A DNA stretch of 64,000 bases. It comes from Apricaphanius iberus (Eukaryota > Chordata > Actinopteri > Cyprinodontiformes > Aphaniidae). The stretch covers positions 62,001 to 126,000 of the forward strand of contig JAPXFQ010000350.1 in the NCBI GenBank assembly GCA_028564705.1. The letters are read 5' to 3'. Below, piece by piece: positions 43,902 to 55,297 of this stretch. The translations under genes and the position numbers were made by a program. How positions within the stretch are numbered: position 1 is the first letter of the stretch; every line of letters begins with the position of its first letter. Under the pieces are notes generated by a model, which saw nothing but the letters and a program-made list of their open reading frames with translations, did not search any database and was not told where the DNA came from.

Positions 43902-44908
43902 CATAACTATCCAGACGATACACAGCTATACATTACATTATCACTAAGTGACTTTGATTCTATCCAGACCTTAAATGAATGCATTGAACAAATCAACGAC
44001 TGGATGTCCAATAACTTTCTCCAGCTAAACAGAAACAATTATTTTTGGACCTAAGGAGGAACGATCCAAAGTCAGCACACAGCTTCAGCTAATACAACTA
44101 AAAACAAGTCATCAGGCCCGTAATCTAGGTGTAATAATAGACTCAGACCTGATCCTACAGGCTCACATAAAGTCAACAAGGTCAGCTTTCTATCACCTGA
44201 AGAACATTTCTAGGATTAAAAGACTGATGACACAGAAGGACCGTGAAAAACTGATCCATGCGTTTATCTTTAGTCTAATCGATTACTGCAACAGCGTCCT
44301 CACAGGTCTACCTAAAAAGTAAATCAGACAGCTGCAGCTGATCCAGAACGCTGTTGCCCGTGTTCTCACTAGAACCAGGAAATTAGAACACATCACCCCA
44401 GTTCCAAAGTCCTTCCACTGGCTCCCTGTAGCTCATAGTATAGACTTTAAAATACTCCTAGTTTATAAATCACTGAACCGTTTAGCACCAAAGTATGTTG
44501 GAGATCTGCTGTCACTATACCAACCCAGCAGACCACCCAGGTCCTCCAACTCTAGCCTACTAAACATTCCTAGAATTGGAACAAGAAGAGGCAGCTTTCA
44601 TTCTATGCTCCACAAATCTGGAACAAACTTCCAGAAGAATGCAAAAATGCTGAATCGCTAGCTCTTTTAAATCAAAGATTAAAACTCTACTATTCAGAGC
44701 TGCCTTTGAGCCCTAAATTGCGCTTTCTGATCACTTTTTGATTCTGGTGGTTTAATTTTTATTCTTTTTTTTATTTCCTTTTTAACCTATTGTGTTTTAT
44801 CTGTTTTTAATTTGTTCCTTACATCATCTTTCCATATTTATTGATTGTGTCTATCTGTTAAACCTATATATTTCTGTTTTTCTCTAATCATGCTTCTGTA
44901 ACCATGTA

Positions 44909-47845
44909 CAGTGCCTTGAGAAAGTATTCGGCCCTCTTGAACTTTGCGACCTTTTGCATCATTTCAGGCTTCAAACATAAATACAGTGGGGCAAAAAAGT
45001 ATTTAGTCAGCCACCGATTGTGCAAGTTCTCCCACTTAAAATGACAGAGGTCAGTAATTTTCATCATAGGTACACTTCAACTGTGAGAGACAGAATTTGA
45101 AAAAAAAAAATCCAGGAATTCACATTGTAGGATTTTTAAAGAAATTTATTTGTAAATTATGGTGGAAAATAAGTATTTGGTCACTTCAAACACACTCTGG
45201 CTCTCACAGACCTGTAACTTCTTCTTTAAGAAGCTCTTCTGTCCTCCACTCGTTACCTGTATTAATGGCACCTGTTTGAACTCGTTATCTGTATAAAAGA
45301 CACCTGTCCACAGCCTCAAACAGTCAGACTCCAAACTCCACTATGGCCAAGACCAAAGAGCTTTCAAAGGACACCAGGAAAAGAATTGTAGACCTGCACC
45401 TGACTGGGAAGAGTGAATCTACAATAGGCAAGCAGCTTGGTGTGAAAAAAATCAACTTTGGGAGCAATTATCAGAAAATGGAAGACATACAAGACCATTG
45501 ATAATCTCCATCGATCTGGGGCTCTACGCAAGATCTCATCCAGTGGGATCAAAATGATCATGAGAACGGTGAGCAAAATTCCCAGAACCACACGGGGGGA
45601 CCTGGTTAATGACCTGCAGAGAGCTGGAACCAAAGTAACAAAGGTTACCATCAGTAACACATTACGACAGGGAATCAAATCCTGCAATGCCAGACGTGTC
45701 CCCCTGCTTAAGCCAGTGCATGTCCAGGCCCGTCTGAAGTTTGCCAGAGAGCACATGGATAATACAGCAGAGGATTGGGAGAATGTCATGTGGTCAGATG
45801 AAACCAAAGTAGAACTTTTTGGTATAAACACATCGCCCAGACAACGAAGGAGTGGCTCCGTAAGAAGCATTTGAAAGTCCTGGAGTGGCCTAGCCAGTCT
45901 CCAGACCTCAACCCCATAGAAAATCTGTGGAGGGTGTTGAAAGTCCGTGTTGCTCTGCGACAGCCCCAAAACATCACTGCTCTCGAGAAGATCTGCATGG
46001 AGGAATGGGCCAAAATACCAGCTACTGTGTGCAAACCTGGTAAAGACCTATAGTAATCGTTTGACCTCTGTTATTGCCAACAAAGGTTATATTACAAAGT
46101 ATTGAGTTGAATTTTAGTGTTATTGACCAAATACTTCTTTTCCACCATAATTTACAAATAAATTCTTTAAAAATCCTATAATGTGAATTCCTGGATTTTT
46201 TTTCCAAATTCTGTCTCTCACAGTTGAAGTGTACCTATGATGAAAATTACTGACCTCTATCATCATTTTAAGTGGGAGAACTTGCACAATCGGTGGCTGA
46301 CTAAATACTTTTTTGCCCCACTGTATATAAAACTGTAATTTTTTGTGAAGAATCAACAAGTGGGACACAATCATGAAGTGGAACAAAATTTATTGGATAT
46401 TTCAAACTTTTTTAACAAGTAAAAAACTGGGCGTGCAAATTATTCAGCCCCCTTAAGTTAATACTTTGTAGCGCCACCTTTTTCTGCGATTACATCTGTA
46501 AGACGCTTGGGTCATGTCTGTATCCGTTTTGTACATCGAGAGACTGAAATCTTTGCCCATTCCTCCTTGCAAAACAGCTCAAGCTCAGTGAGATTGGATG
46601 GAGAGCGTTTGTGAACAGCAGTTTTCAGTTCTTTCCACAGATTTTCGATTGGATTCAGGTCTGGACTTTGACTTGGCCATTCTAACACCTGGATATTGTG
46701 TTTATTTGTGAACCATTCCATTGTAGACTTTGCTTTATGTTTTGGATCATTGTCTAGTATGAAGACAAATCTCCGTCCCAGTCTCAGGTCTTTTGCAGAC
46801 TCCATCAGGTTTTTTCTTCCAGAATAGTCCTGTATTTGGCTCCATCCATCTTCCCATCAATTTTAACCACCTTCCCTGTCCCTTCTGAAGAAAAGCAGGC
46901 CCAGACCATGATGCTGCCACCACCATGTTTGTATGAGCTGTGTTGCTCTTACACCAAACATGACGTTTAGCATTGTTGCCAAAAAGTTCGATCTTGGTTT
47001 CATCTGAGCAGAGCACCTTCTTCTACATGTTTAGTGTGTCTCCCAGGTGGCTAGTGTCAAACTTTAAACAACAATTTTTATGGATATCTGTAAGTAATGG
47101 CTTCCTTCTTGCCACTCTTCCATAAGGGCCAGATTTGTGCAGTATACGACTGATTGTTTTCCTATGGACAGAGTCTCCCACCTCAGCTGTAGATCAGTTC
47201 ATCCAGAGTGATCATGGGCCTCTTGGCTGCATCTCTGATCAGTCTTCTCCTTGTATGAGCTGAAAGTTTAGAGGGACGGCCAGGTCTCGGTAGATTTGCA
47301 GTGGTCTGATACTCCTTCCATTTCAGTGTTATCGCTTGCACAGTGCTCCTTTGGATGTTTAAAGCTTGGGAAATCTTTCTGTATCCAAATCCGGCTTCAA
47401 TCTTCTCCACAACAGTAGCTCGGACCTGCCTGGTGTGTTCCTTGTTCTTCATGATACTCTCTGCGCTTTAAACGGACCTCTGAGACTATCACAGTGCAGG
47501 TGCATTTATACGGAGACTTGATTACACACAGGTGGATTCTATTTATCATCATTAGTATTTAGGTCCGCATTGAATCATTCAGAGATCCTCACTGAACTTC
47601 TGTAGAGAGTGTTTGCTGCACTGAAAGTAAAGGGGCTGAATGATTCTGCACACCCATTTTTTCAGTTTTTTATTTGTTAAAAAAAGTTTGAAATATCCTA
47701 TAGATTTTGTTCCACTTCATGATTGTGTCCCACTTGTTGTTGATTCTTCACAAAAAATTACAGTTTTATATCTTTATGTTTGAAGCCTGAAATGTGGCAA
47801 AAGGTTGCAAAGTTCAAGAGGGCCGAATACTTTCTCAAGGCACTG
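44909..47845 (-). mobile_element. Outer Tc1 element
   Basis: Starts CAGTGCCTTGAGAAAGTATTC and ends with its inverse (GAATACTTTCTCAAGGCACTG). The left TA is intact; the right has become TT. Minus-strand transposase blocks: N-terminal paired-type DNA-binding region GFGYRKISQALNIQRSTVQA (47452-47183), CSDETKIELFG (47016 on), [15 protein letters not shown] and [15 protein letters not shown] (46805-46512). Frame breaks separate them. Inner Tc1 44984-46323 sits near its left end. Confidence 0.85.
44984..46323 (+). mobile_element. Inner Tc1 element with ~200-bp terminal repeats
   Basis: Starts CAGTGGGGCAAAAAAGTATTT and ends with its inverse. TA lies on both sides (44982-44983, 46324-46325). Inverted repeats span about 44984-45183 and 46126-46323. 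Transposase from ATG at 45343 ([20 protein letters not shown]) breaks frame near 45450. It resumes with [20 protein letters not shown], reaches [12 protein letters not shown], loses the segment with the middle catalytic Asp, and ends [15 protein letters not shown]. Not competent for transposition. Confidence 0.9.
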
Positions 47846-47938
47846 TTTTTTGGTATTATTATCACTGAATCATATAAAGCACCTTGATTTGCCTTGTGTT
47901 GAAAGTGTATTATATAAATAAAATTGCCTTGCCTTGCC

Positions 47939-48720
47939 TAAATAAATACATGTGGGAAAAAATACATAAATGGGGAGATAAATACATGTGAAAACAGATA
48001 ATGAATAAATGTAGAGATCAATAAATAAATATAGAATTATGTAATTCAGTAGATGTGTAAATAGATTAATAAATGTGCAAATAAATAAATCAAAGTGGAA
48101 ATTAGTGAATACATGTGTAAATAAACATTTCAATAAATAAATGTGGACATAGAAAATTGAAAATAAATTTGAACATTAAATTAAAATGTAATTAAATTAA
48201 ATAAATGTCTAAATAAATAAATAAATGAATGTGGAAATAAATAATTAAATGAATGTGAAAATAACCATAGCAATAAATTAATAAATGTGTAAATAATTAT
48301 GTGAATAAATAAATGATTAAATAAATATAAAAATTCACATGAAAATAAATAAAAATGTTAAATAAATAAATGTGTAAATATGTTAATAGTTCTTTCATGT
48401 ATTCCAATATATATTTATTTAGTTAGTTCTTTATTTATTTTTATGTATTATAATGAATCATTTATTTATTCATTACAATATTTATTTATTTATTTAATTT
48501 ATTTATTTACAAATGTATTTCCAACTGATTTATTTGTTTAACTCTATATTTAATTTTCTCTATTTAGTCATATATTTAAAAATGTATTTAACACTTCTTC
48601 TATTCCTGTATTTATTTATTCCTGTATTTTTTATATTTTTTATGTATTTACAAATATCTTTTTTCACTTATGTATTTATTTATATCCACATTTATCTATT
48701 TATTTTCAATTATTGTCCTC
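47939..48720. repeat. Degenerate (AAAT)n tract with internal inversion
   Basis: The left half (to about 48385) is AAATAAATG-like on the + strand. From about 48410 the repeat continues as TTTATTTAT, its complement. Total about 780 bp of nearly pure tetranucleotide repeat seeded at the L2 tail. Confidence 0.85.
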
Positions 48721-49768
48721 CATAAAGAATCACAATAACAGCAGAAAAAATATACCTGGAGAGTAGTAGAAGATAAAAATAGAAGAGAGAAGAAAAGTGG
48801 TCAGTCTGTCCTCCAACAGTCTAAATCTATAGCAGCATAACTACAAAAATAGCTCAGGATAACCTAAGCCATTCTAACTATAAGCTTTATCAAAAATAAA
48901 GGTTTTAAGCCTAGTCTTATAAACAGAGTATCTGCCTCATGGACTAAAACTGGGAGCTGGTTCCACAGGAGAGGAGCCTGATAACTAAAAGATCTGCCTC
49001 CTATTCTACTTTTAGAAATCCTAGGAACTACCAAGAGACCTGCATTCTGAGAACAAAGTGCTCTGTTAGGAACATATGGAACAATCAGATCTCTGATGTA
49101 CGATGGAGCTGATTATTAAGGGCTTTATAAGTAAGGAGGAGGATTTAAACTCTATTCTGGATTTAACAGGGAGCCAATGGAGAGAAGCCAAAACAGGAGA
49201 AATGTGATCTCTCTCTTTTTAATATTCATCCGAACTCTTGCTGCAGCATTTTGGATCAACTGAAGGCTTTTAATTGCATTTTGTGGACTTCCTGATAATA
49301 AGGAGTTACAGTAGTCCAGCCTTGAAGTAACAAATGCATGGACTGGTTTCTCTGCATCACTCCTAGACAGGATGTTACTAATTTTAGCAATATTCCAGAG
49401 GTGAAAGAAAGAAATCCTAGAAACCTGTTTAATATGAGATTTAATTTCATGTCTTTGTCAAAAATTACACCAAGGTTCTTTACATTATTACCAGAGGCCA
49501 AATTAATGCCATCCAGATGAAGTGATTGATTTAGCAGTTTCTTTTTTAAAGGTTCTGGTCCAAAGACAACAACTTCTGTCTTTCTGAATTTAAATGTAGA
49601 AAATTCAGAGTCATCCAGGTTTTTATGTCTTCAAGGCATGCTTATAATCTACTTAACTGATTGGTTTCATCAGGTTTTATGGATAAATATAATTGTGTAT
49701 CATCAGCATAAATGTGGAAATTCATTCCATGTTGTCTAATTATTTTACCAATTGGAAGCATATATATA

Positions 49769-50268
49769 TAGTGGCTTTACAAAAGTTATCGGCCCCCTTG
49801 AACTTTTCCACATTTTGTCACTGCTTGGGAAATCTTTTTGTAGCCTAAGCCTGCTTTAAATTTCTCAATAACTTTATCCCTGACCTTTCTGGTGTGTTCT
49901 TTGGACTTCATGGGGGTGTTGCTTCCAACATTCTCTTAGACGACCTCTGAGGCTGTCACAGGGCAGCTGTATTTGTACTGACATTAGATTACACACAGGT
50001 GCACTCTATTTAGTCATCCGCACTCATCAGGCAATGTCTATGGGCATCTGACTGCACTCAGACCAAAGGGGGCTGAATAATTACGCACACCCCACTTTTC
50101 AGTCAGTTATTTGTAAAAAATGTTTGGAATCATGAATGATTTTACAGTGTACACCACTTTGTATTGGTCTTTCACGTGGAATTCCAGTAAAATTGATTCA
50201 TGTTTGTGGCTGTAATGTGACAAAATGTGCAGAACTTCAAGGGGCCTGAATACTTTTGCAAGCCACTG
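49769..50268. mobile_element. Tc1-type MITE (500 bp)
   Basis: The left end TAGTGGCTTTACAAAAG and right end CTTTTGCAAGCCACTG are inverted. TA sits at 49767-49768 and 50269-50270. The interior retains traces of transposase N terminus on the minus strand (KVRDKVIEKFKAG-like) but no catalytic part. It is inserted in L2 reverse transcriptase. Confidence 0.75.
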
Positions 50269-51485
50269 TATATAGTAAAGAGAATCGGTCCAAGCACAGA
50301 ACCCTGTGGTACTCCACAAGTAACCAAAGAGTGTGAAGAAGATTTATCATTGACAGGAACAAACTGGAATCTGTCGGACACATATGATTTAAACCAGCCT
50401 AGTGCTGATCCCTTGATCCCTGCAACATGTTCGAGCCTTTCTAAGAGAATATTATGATCAACTGTGTCAAAAGCAGCACTGAGATCTAACAAGACCAGAA
50501 CAGTCACAAATCCATTATCTGAGGCCATTAGAATATCATTAGTAACTTTTACCAGTACTGTTTCAGTGCTATGATGAGCTCTAAAACCTGACTGAAATTC
50601 CTCAAACAGGTTGTTGCTTTTTAGATGCTCACATACTTGATTAGGAACTGTTTTCTCAAGAATTTTGGATAAGAAAGGAAGGTTAGATATAGGTCTGTAG
50701 TTAGCTAAATCATCTTGATCCAGGAAAGGTTTCTTAAGTAAAGGTTTAATTACAGCAACCTTAAATTCCTGAGGCACATATCCATTTATTAAAGATAGAT
50801 TCATCATGTCTAGGATAGGGCCAGTAACCAGAGGGACTAATTTGGTTGGTATTGGGTCTAACATATAAGTTGAAGGTTTAGATGAAGCTAATATTTGTGA
50901 TAATTCAGAAAGTTCAACAGAATCAAAATGGTACAGACATAAACATGGTTCTACAGTTCTCTCTGATACTGCCTCATTTACTGAAAGAGAGTTAGTCATG
51001 TTTGGGAGAATGCCAATGATTTTATTTATGAAGAATTCCATAAACTCATCACTACTGAGAGAAGGGGGAATAGTTGGCTCAACAGAGCTATGACTCTGTG
51101 TAAGTTTGGCAACTGTACTAAAAAGAAACCTAGGATTGTTTTTATTTACCTCTATTAATGACAAGAAATATGCTTTTCTAGCTTGTTGAAGGGCATTTTT
51201 ATTAAGTAATAGACTATTTTTCCAGGTTAGAAAGAAATCATTTAAGTGTGTAGAGCGCCATTTTCTCTCCAGTTTCCTAGTATTCTGCTTTAAAGTATGT
51301 AACTCTGCACTAAACCAGGGAGCCAACCTCCTATGGCTGATTACCTTCTGTTTTAAGGGGGCTACACTGTCTAGTGCCAAACGCAGTGAGGAAGTAATAC
51401 TTTGAATCAGACCATCAATTTCTGAAGGGTTAGTGTTGGAATTATTGCCATCCACTGTGGTATTCTGAGACACATAGGGAAGCAT
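50172..51485 (-). pseudogene. L2 ORF2, reverse transcriptase N-terminal half
   Basis: This 437-residue open frame's last residues come from the inserted MITE. It has a linker region followed by reverse transcriptase motifs 0-5. The catalytic YADD box lies on the other side of the MITE. Confidence 0.85.
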
Positions 51486-52344
51486 GAATGGAACAAATTC
51501 TTTAACAGTGTTACAGTATTGTCTGATAAAGTTCTATTGTAAGGACATTTTCTTTCAGATTTTGGAAGGTTTGGGTAAAGTAAATTCAAAGGTTATCAAA
51601 AAATGGTCAGATAGGACTGGGTTATGTGGGAGGACTATTAGTTCATCACACTTAATGCCGTATGTCAGTACAATGTCTAAAGTGTGCCGACCAGAGTGTG
51701 TGGGTCCCTTCACTTTCTGAGTAAAGCCAATTAAGTCTAAGATAATATTAAAGGCTGCAGTTAAGCTATCACTTTCAGTGTCTATGTGAGTATTAAAATC
51801 CCCTATTATATTTACCTGATCAGTGCTTAAAACTAAATCAGATAAAAAATCTGAGATCTGGTCCAGGAATTGAGAGTAAGGGCCTGGTGGACGATACAAA
51901 ACCACAAACAAAAGTGGTTTTAATGTTTTGCAGCTTGGATGAGGAAAACTAAGTATTAGATGTGCTAAAGAGCTGTAGTTAATAATTGGTCTAGGGCAAA
52001 TTGGCAAATCTGAATGAAAGATGGTTGCAACTCCTCCTCCTCGCCCAGTACTTCTAGGAATGTGAAAATTTTGATAAATGGAAGGAGTTGACTCATTTAT
52101 AATTACAAAATCCTCCTGCTGCAGCCAGGTTTCTGATAGGCAAAATAGATTAATTTTATTATCCCATATAAAGTCATTTATTAATAAACTCCAGACGAGA
52201 CAGACATGTACTGGTTTAAGCAGGGGGAAACATCATAAACTGGCCTTTAGTAATTAAGTGCCTTTCTGTCACAGCAATCCATAAGGATATGGTATAGTAC
52301 AATGCATGTGTTTTATTGTTATGTTTGTGTCTTTATGCCTGCAG

Positions 52345-52477
52345 GTAATCTGGATTTAACTGGTCCTAAACAGGTGTTCAAAGCAGAGAACAATCCATGG
52401 GTTACTCCTATTGCAGACCAGTTCCAACTTGGCGTGTCCCATGTTTTCGAATATGTTCGTTCAGAGACCTATAAGTA
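52345..52477 (+). CDS. RSU1: RSU1 coding exon 7
   Basis: Bordered by GCCTGCAG and a perfect GTAAGT. It encodes NLDLTGPKQVFKAENNPWVT then PIADQFQLGVSHVFEYVRSE and TYK, ending with TA of a split Tyr codon. This C-terminal cap follows the repeats. If the intron were retained, the first codon read would be TAG. The protein would then lose its basic tail. Confidence 0.95.
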
Positions 52478-52479
52478 GT

Positions 52480-53100
52480 AAGTACAAAAATGCACAGCTA
52501 TATTTTATTTGACATTTTTCTTGTTCACACTTGAACTATTTTCAGATTATTTTCCTCCTAACTAGATCTTTGTACACCACCATGTGTCTGGCCTCTAGGC
52601 TTGAAGTCCAATTACAATTACCTTAATAAAGCTTTGTTTTTTTGTTTGTTATCTTTTTCATTATCAGTATTAATAGAAACAAGTTAATGTGAAAATACTG
52701 ATGACAGAGTTGGTAGATATTTTGTTTCTAATATTTCTTGTTGAAAATATACCAAATGCAGTTTAACTAGAATTTCAGGTGTTGATGCTGTATTCTAGTC
52801 ATGTTTGCAAGTTTTGAAAGACACAGTCACTCAGATGGAAGCTATTAATTCCTTGTTCCAAAGAGCACAAAAAGCTGCATATCTGAAAAGATTTGAAATT
52901 GTTGCCTTGAGGCGTCGTGTGGAACTGATCCCTTTATTGTGTGATTGTGTGTAAAACCACAATTTGTCTCAGCTGTGTTTGCTGCCACTTTATACTTAAA
53001 TATATTTTGAAACTTTCTCCCCGTAGACTTTGATCAGCATCGAGCAACATTATCTTTAATTTAAAATAGGCCTTTTGAAAAAAAAAAACTAAAATTAATT
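52480..53100. other. RSU1 intron 7 start, nothing recognised
   Basis: AT-rich sequence with no readable repeat. I looked here for the last RSU1 exon and did not find one. Confidence 0.4.
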
Positions 53101-53240
53101 ACCTATCCATCCATCGTCTATTCCACTTATCCCCGAAGGGGTCACAGTGGCTGGTGCCTATCTTCAGCGGTCATCAGGTGAGAGGCAGAGTACACGCTGA
53201 AGAGTTTGCCAGTCCATAGCCGAGCATCAATAACTTGTAT
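53101..53240. repeat. CATCCATCGTCTATTCCACTTATCC repeat fragment
   Basis: A phrase abundant in fish genomes near LINE 3' ends, about 140 bp. Family not assigned. Confidence 0.4.
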
Positions 53241-53641
53241 AGTAATATTCCTTTTATGAAAGTTATTTGTTTCATGTGTCCTGTCTCGGCATTTCAGGCC
53301 AATTCAATTCAAAAATACTTTATTGATCCTAGAGTGAAATTAAGTGTTGTAGCTCATTACCAATTCATTTTTCAATGAGGTGTTGTAGACCATGATGGCT
53401 CTGGGGTGAAAGGATTTCCTGTAGCGTTTCTGTGTTGCAGCGAAACTGAAGACTGAAGATACTCTGTTGCTGTAGGATAATCTGATGAAGAGGATGCTCA
53501 GGGTTCTCCATAATCTTTTTTATTTTATGATGAATCCTTCTTTGCATCATTATCTCCAGTTGTTCCACTGTCGTCGCCAGAACAGAACCAGCCTTCTTTA
53601 TCAGGTTGTTGAGCCGTTTTAAGTCCCTGGCTCTGATGCTG

Positions 53642-54540
53642 CTACCCCAACAGATGATGGACGAAGAGATGACATTCTCCACCACAGACTGGTAGAAGAT
53701 CTGCAGCATCTTGCTGCAAATCTTGAAGGACCTCAGCTTTCAAACAGTCCAGTCTGCTCTGTCCCTTTTTGTAGACGGCTTCACTGTTGATTCTCCAGTC
53801 CAGTCTGTTGTCCAGATGAACTCTGAAGTATCTGTACTCCTCAACCATCTCCGCGTCTTCTCCCTTGATAGAGACAATCTTTGACTTCTCCCTGTTTCTT
53901 CTGAAATCTACAATCCTCTCCTTTGTTTTGGTCACATTCAAGGTAAGATGATTGTTTCCACACCATGCCATTCGGTCCACCAGCTCTCTGTATTCAGCTT
54001 CTTCTCCATCTCTGATACACCCGACTATTGCAGAGTCGTCTGAGTAATTCTGCAGATGACAGGTCTCCGTCTTATACTGGAAGTCTGAGGTGTACAGAGT
54101 GAAAAGGAATGGTGAGTGTACAGTCCCCTGTGGTGTTCCTGTGCTGGTGACCAGCTGGTTTGACACACAATCCTTCAGTCTCATAAACTGTGGTCTGTTT
54201 GTCAGGTAGTCATTGATCCAGCTGATTGTTGAGGCCTCCACCTGTGTCTTCAGGAGTTTCTGACAAAGCAAATCAGGCTGAATTGTGTTAAAAGCAATGG
54301 AGAAATCAAAGAACATGATCCTTAGTGCTTCCTGCTTTGTCCAGATGACAGTGAGTTGGTTGAAGCTGGTTGATGATGGCATCTTCAACTCCATGGAGAC
54401 AAGCAAACTGCAGGGGGTCCTGATAGGTTCTAGTTTGCTTATTCAGGTGGGGCAACAGGAGGACCTTCATGATGTGGGATTTCAGGGCGACAGGTCTATA
54501 GTCATTGATGACTGATGGATTTCTTTGGAACTGGAACAAG
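53642..54540 (-). pseudogene. Rex1-like reverse transcriptase
   Basis: Two overlapping frames (54539-54306 and 54406-53642) together carry motifs from NDYRPVALKSHIMK to YSDDSAIVGCIRD and VTKTKERIVDFRRNREKSKI. The frame change near 54350-54400 shows a small indel. Confidence 0.8.
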
Positions 54541-55253
54541 GCAGGATGTCTTCTACAACACTGGAACCTTCTCCTGGGTCAGGCTAAGGTTGAAGAGGTG
54601 CTGCAGAATCCTACAGAGCTGCTCTGCACAGGTCTTCAGGACTCTGGGGCTGGCACCATCTGGACCTGCAGCCTTTCTCCGGTTCAGTTTCTCCAACTGC
54701 CTCTTCACCTGACTTTTAGAGACAGACAGGTGGGTGAGTGAGTGAGATAAAGGGGGTAGCAGCATCTTCTGACTTGGTTGAAGACAAAGTTGTGGAAGTA
54801 GAACAGTTCATGACTGAGGTGGAACATAACACATCTGAGGTGTGACAGGACAGGTGTTGGTCAGAGGAGACTGGGATGTCTCTTTGCTGGAAACAGGAGA
54901 GGAGGATGCTGAGCTTGTTCTGGAACTGAACCTGTTGAAGAATGTGTTCAGTTCATTGGCTCTATCAAGACTTCCATCTGTCCAGTCCCTACTGTGCTTA
55001 AAGCCTGTGATCTTTTTCATTTCAGACCAGACATCTCTTATATTGTGCCTCTGTAGTTTGTTCTCCAGCTTCTTCCTGTACGCCTCCTTGCTGTCTGTGA
55101 TCTTGACTTTTAGCTGTTTCTGTATACTCCTTAATAACTCCCTATCTCCCTCCTTGAAGGCTCTTTTTTTGTTCAGTAGTTCCTTCAGCTCACTTGTGAT
55201 CTATGGTTTGTTATTAGGGAAGCATCTCACTGTTCTGGAGGGGATGATGTTAT

Positions 55254-55262
55254 CCACACAGA

Positions 55263-55267
<5 letters not shown>
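55254..55267. repeat. L1 target-site duplication, left (14 bp)
   Basis: CCACACAGAAGTTT is repeated at 57303-57316. Confidence 0.85.

Positions 55268-55297
<30 letters not shown>

Larger units (their letters stand above)
42290..47938 (+). mobile_element. L2-type LINE interrupted by nested Tc1 elements
   Basis: From 42290 there is an endonuclease-like block (IIVGDLNIHTDNPQDRW, HTLDLIISKG, DVALSDHFCIFF). Reverse transcriptase follows with NYRPISNLPFITKIIEKTVS, GFRAHHSTETALVKVFNDIH, LLDLSAAFDTVDH and CGVPQGSILGPLLFNIY. Next is a frame break before YADDTQL-like sequence (read as YPDDTQLYIT), then SPQIWNKLP-type end sequence near 44610. The 3' UTR is broken at 44908 by Tc1 and resumes at 47846, ending in TATAAATAAAATTGCCTTGCC. 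Asp-to-Pro spacing at the catalytic box is altered (YPDD). Confidence 0.85.
48721..52210 (-). mobile_element. Near full-length L2-type LINE with Tc1 MITE insertion
   Basis: On the minus strand from 52190: LFCLSETWLQQEDFVIINES and RSTGRGGGVATIF (endonuclease), IIGDFNTHIDTESDS and LSDHFLITFEF (51930-51600). A 437-codon block (51485-50172) follows, with NYRPISNLPFLSKILEKTVP, LLDLSAAFDTVDHNILLERL and [17 protein letters not shown]. The MITE at 49769-50268 cuts the frame just before the aspartate box (YADDTQLYLS at about 49700). The 3' part to 48721 includes ORF2 C-terminal remnants and UTR. Confidence 0.85.

Noticed and set aside
47870..48725. Open frames such as the 87- and 70-codon Phe/Tyr/Leu-rich ones
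   Set aside because: They are translations of a tetranucleotide repeat.
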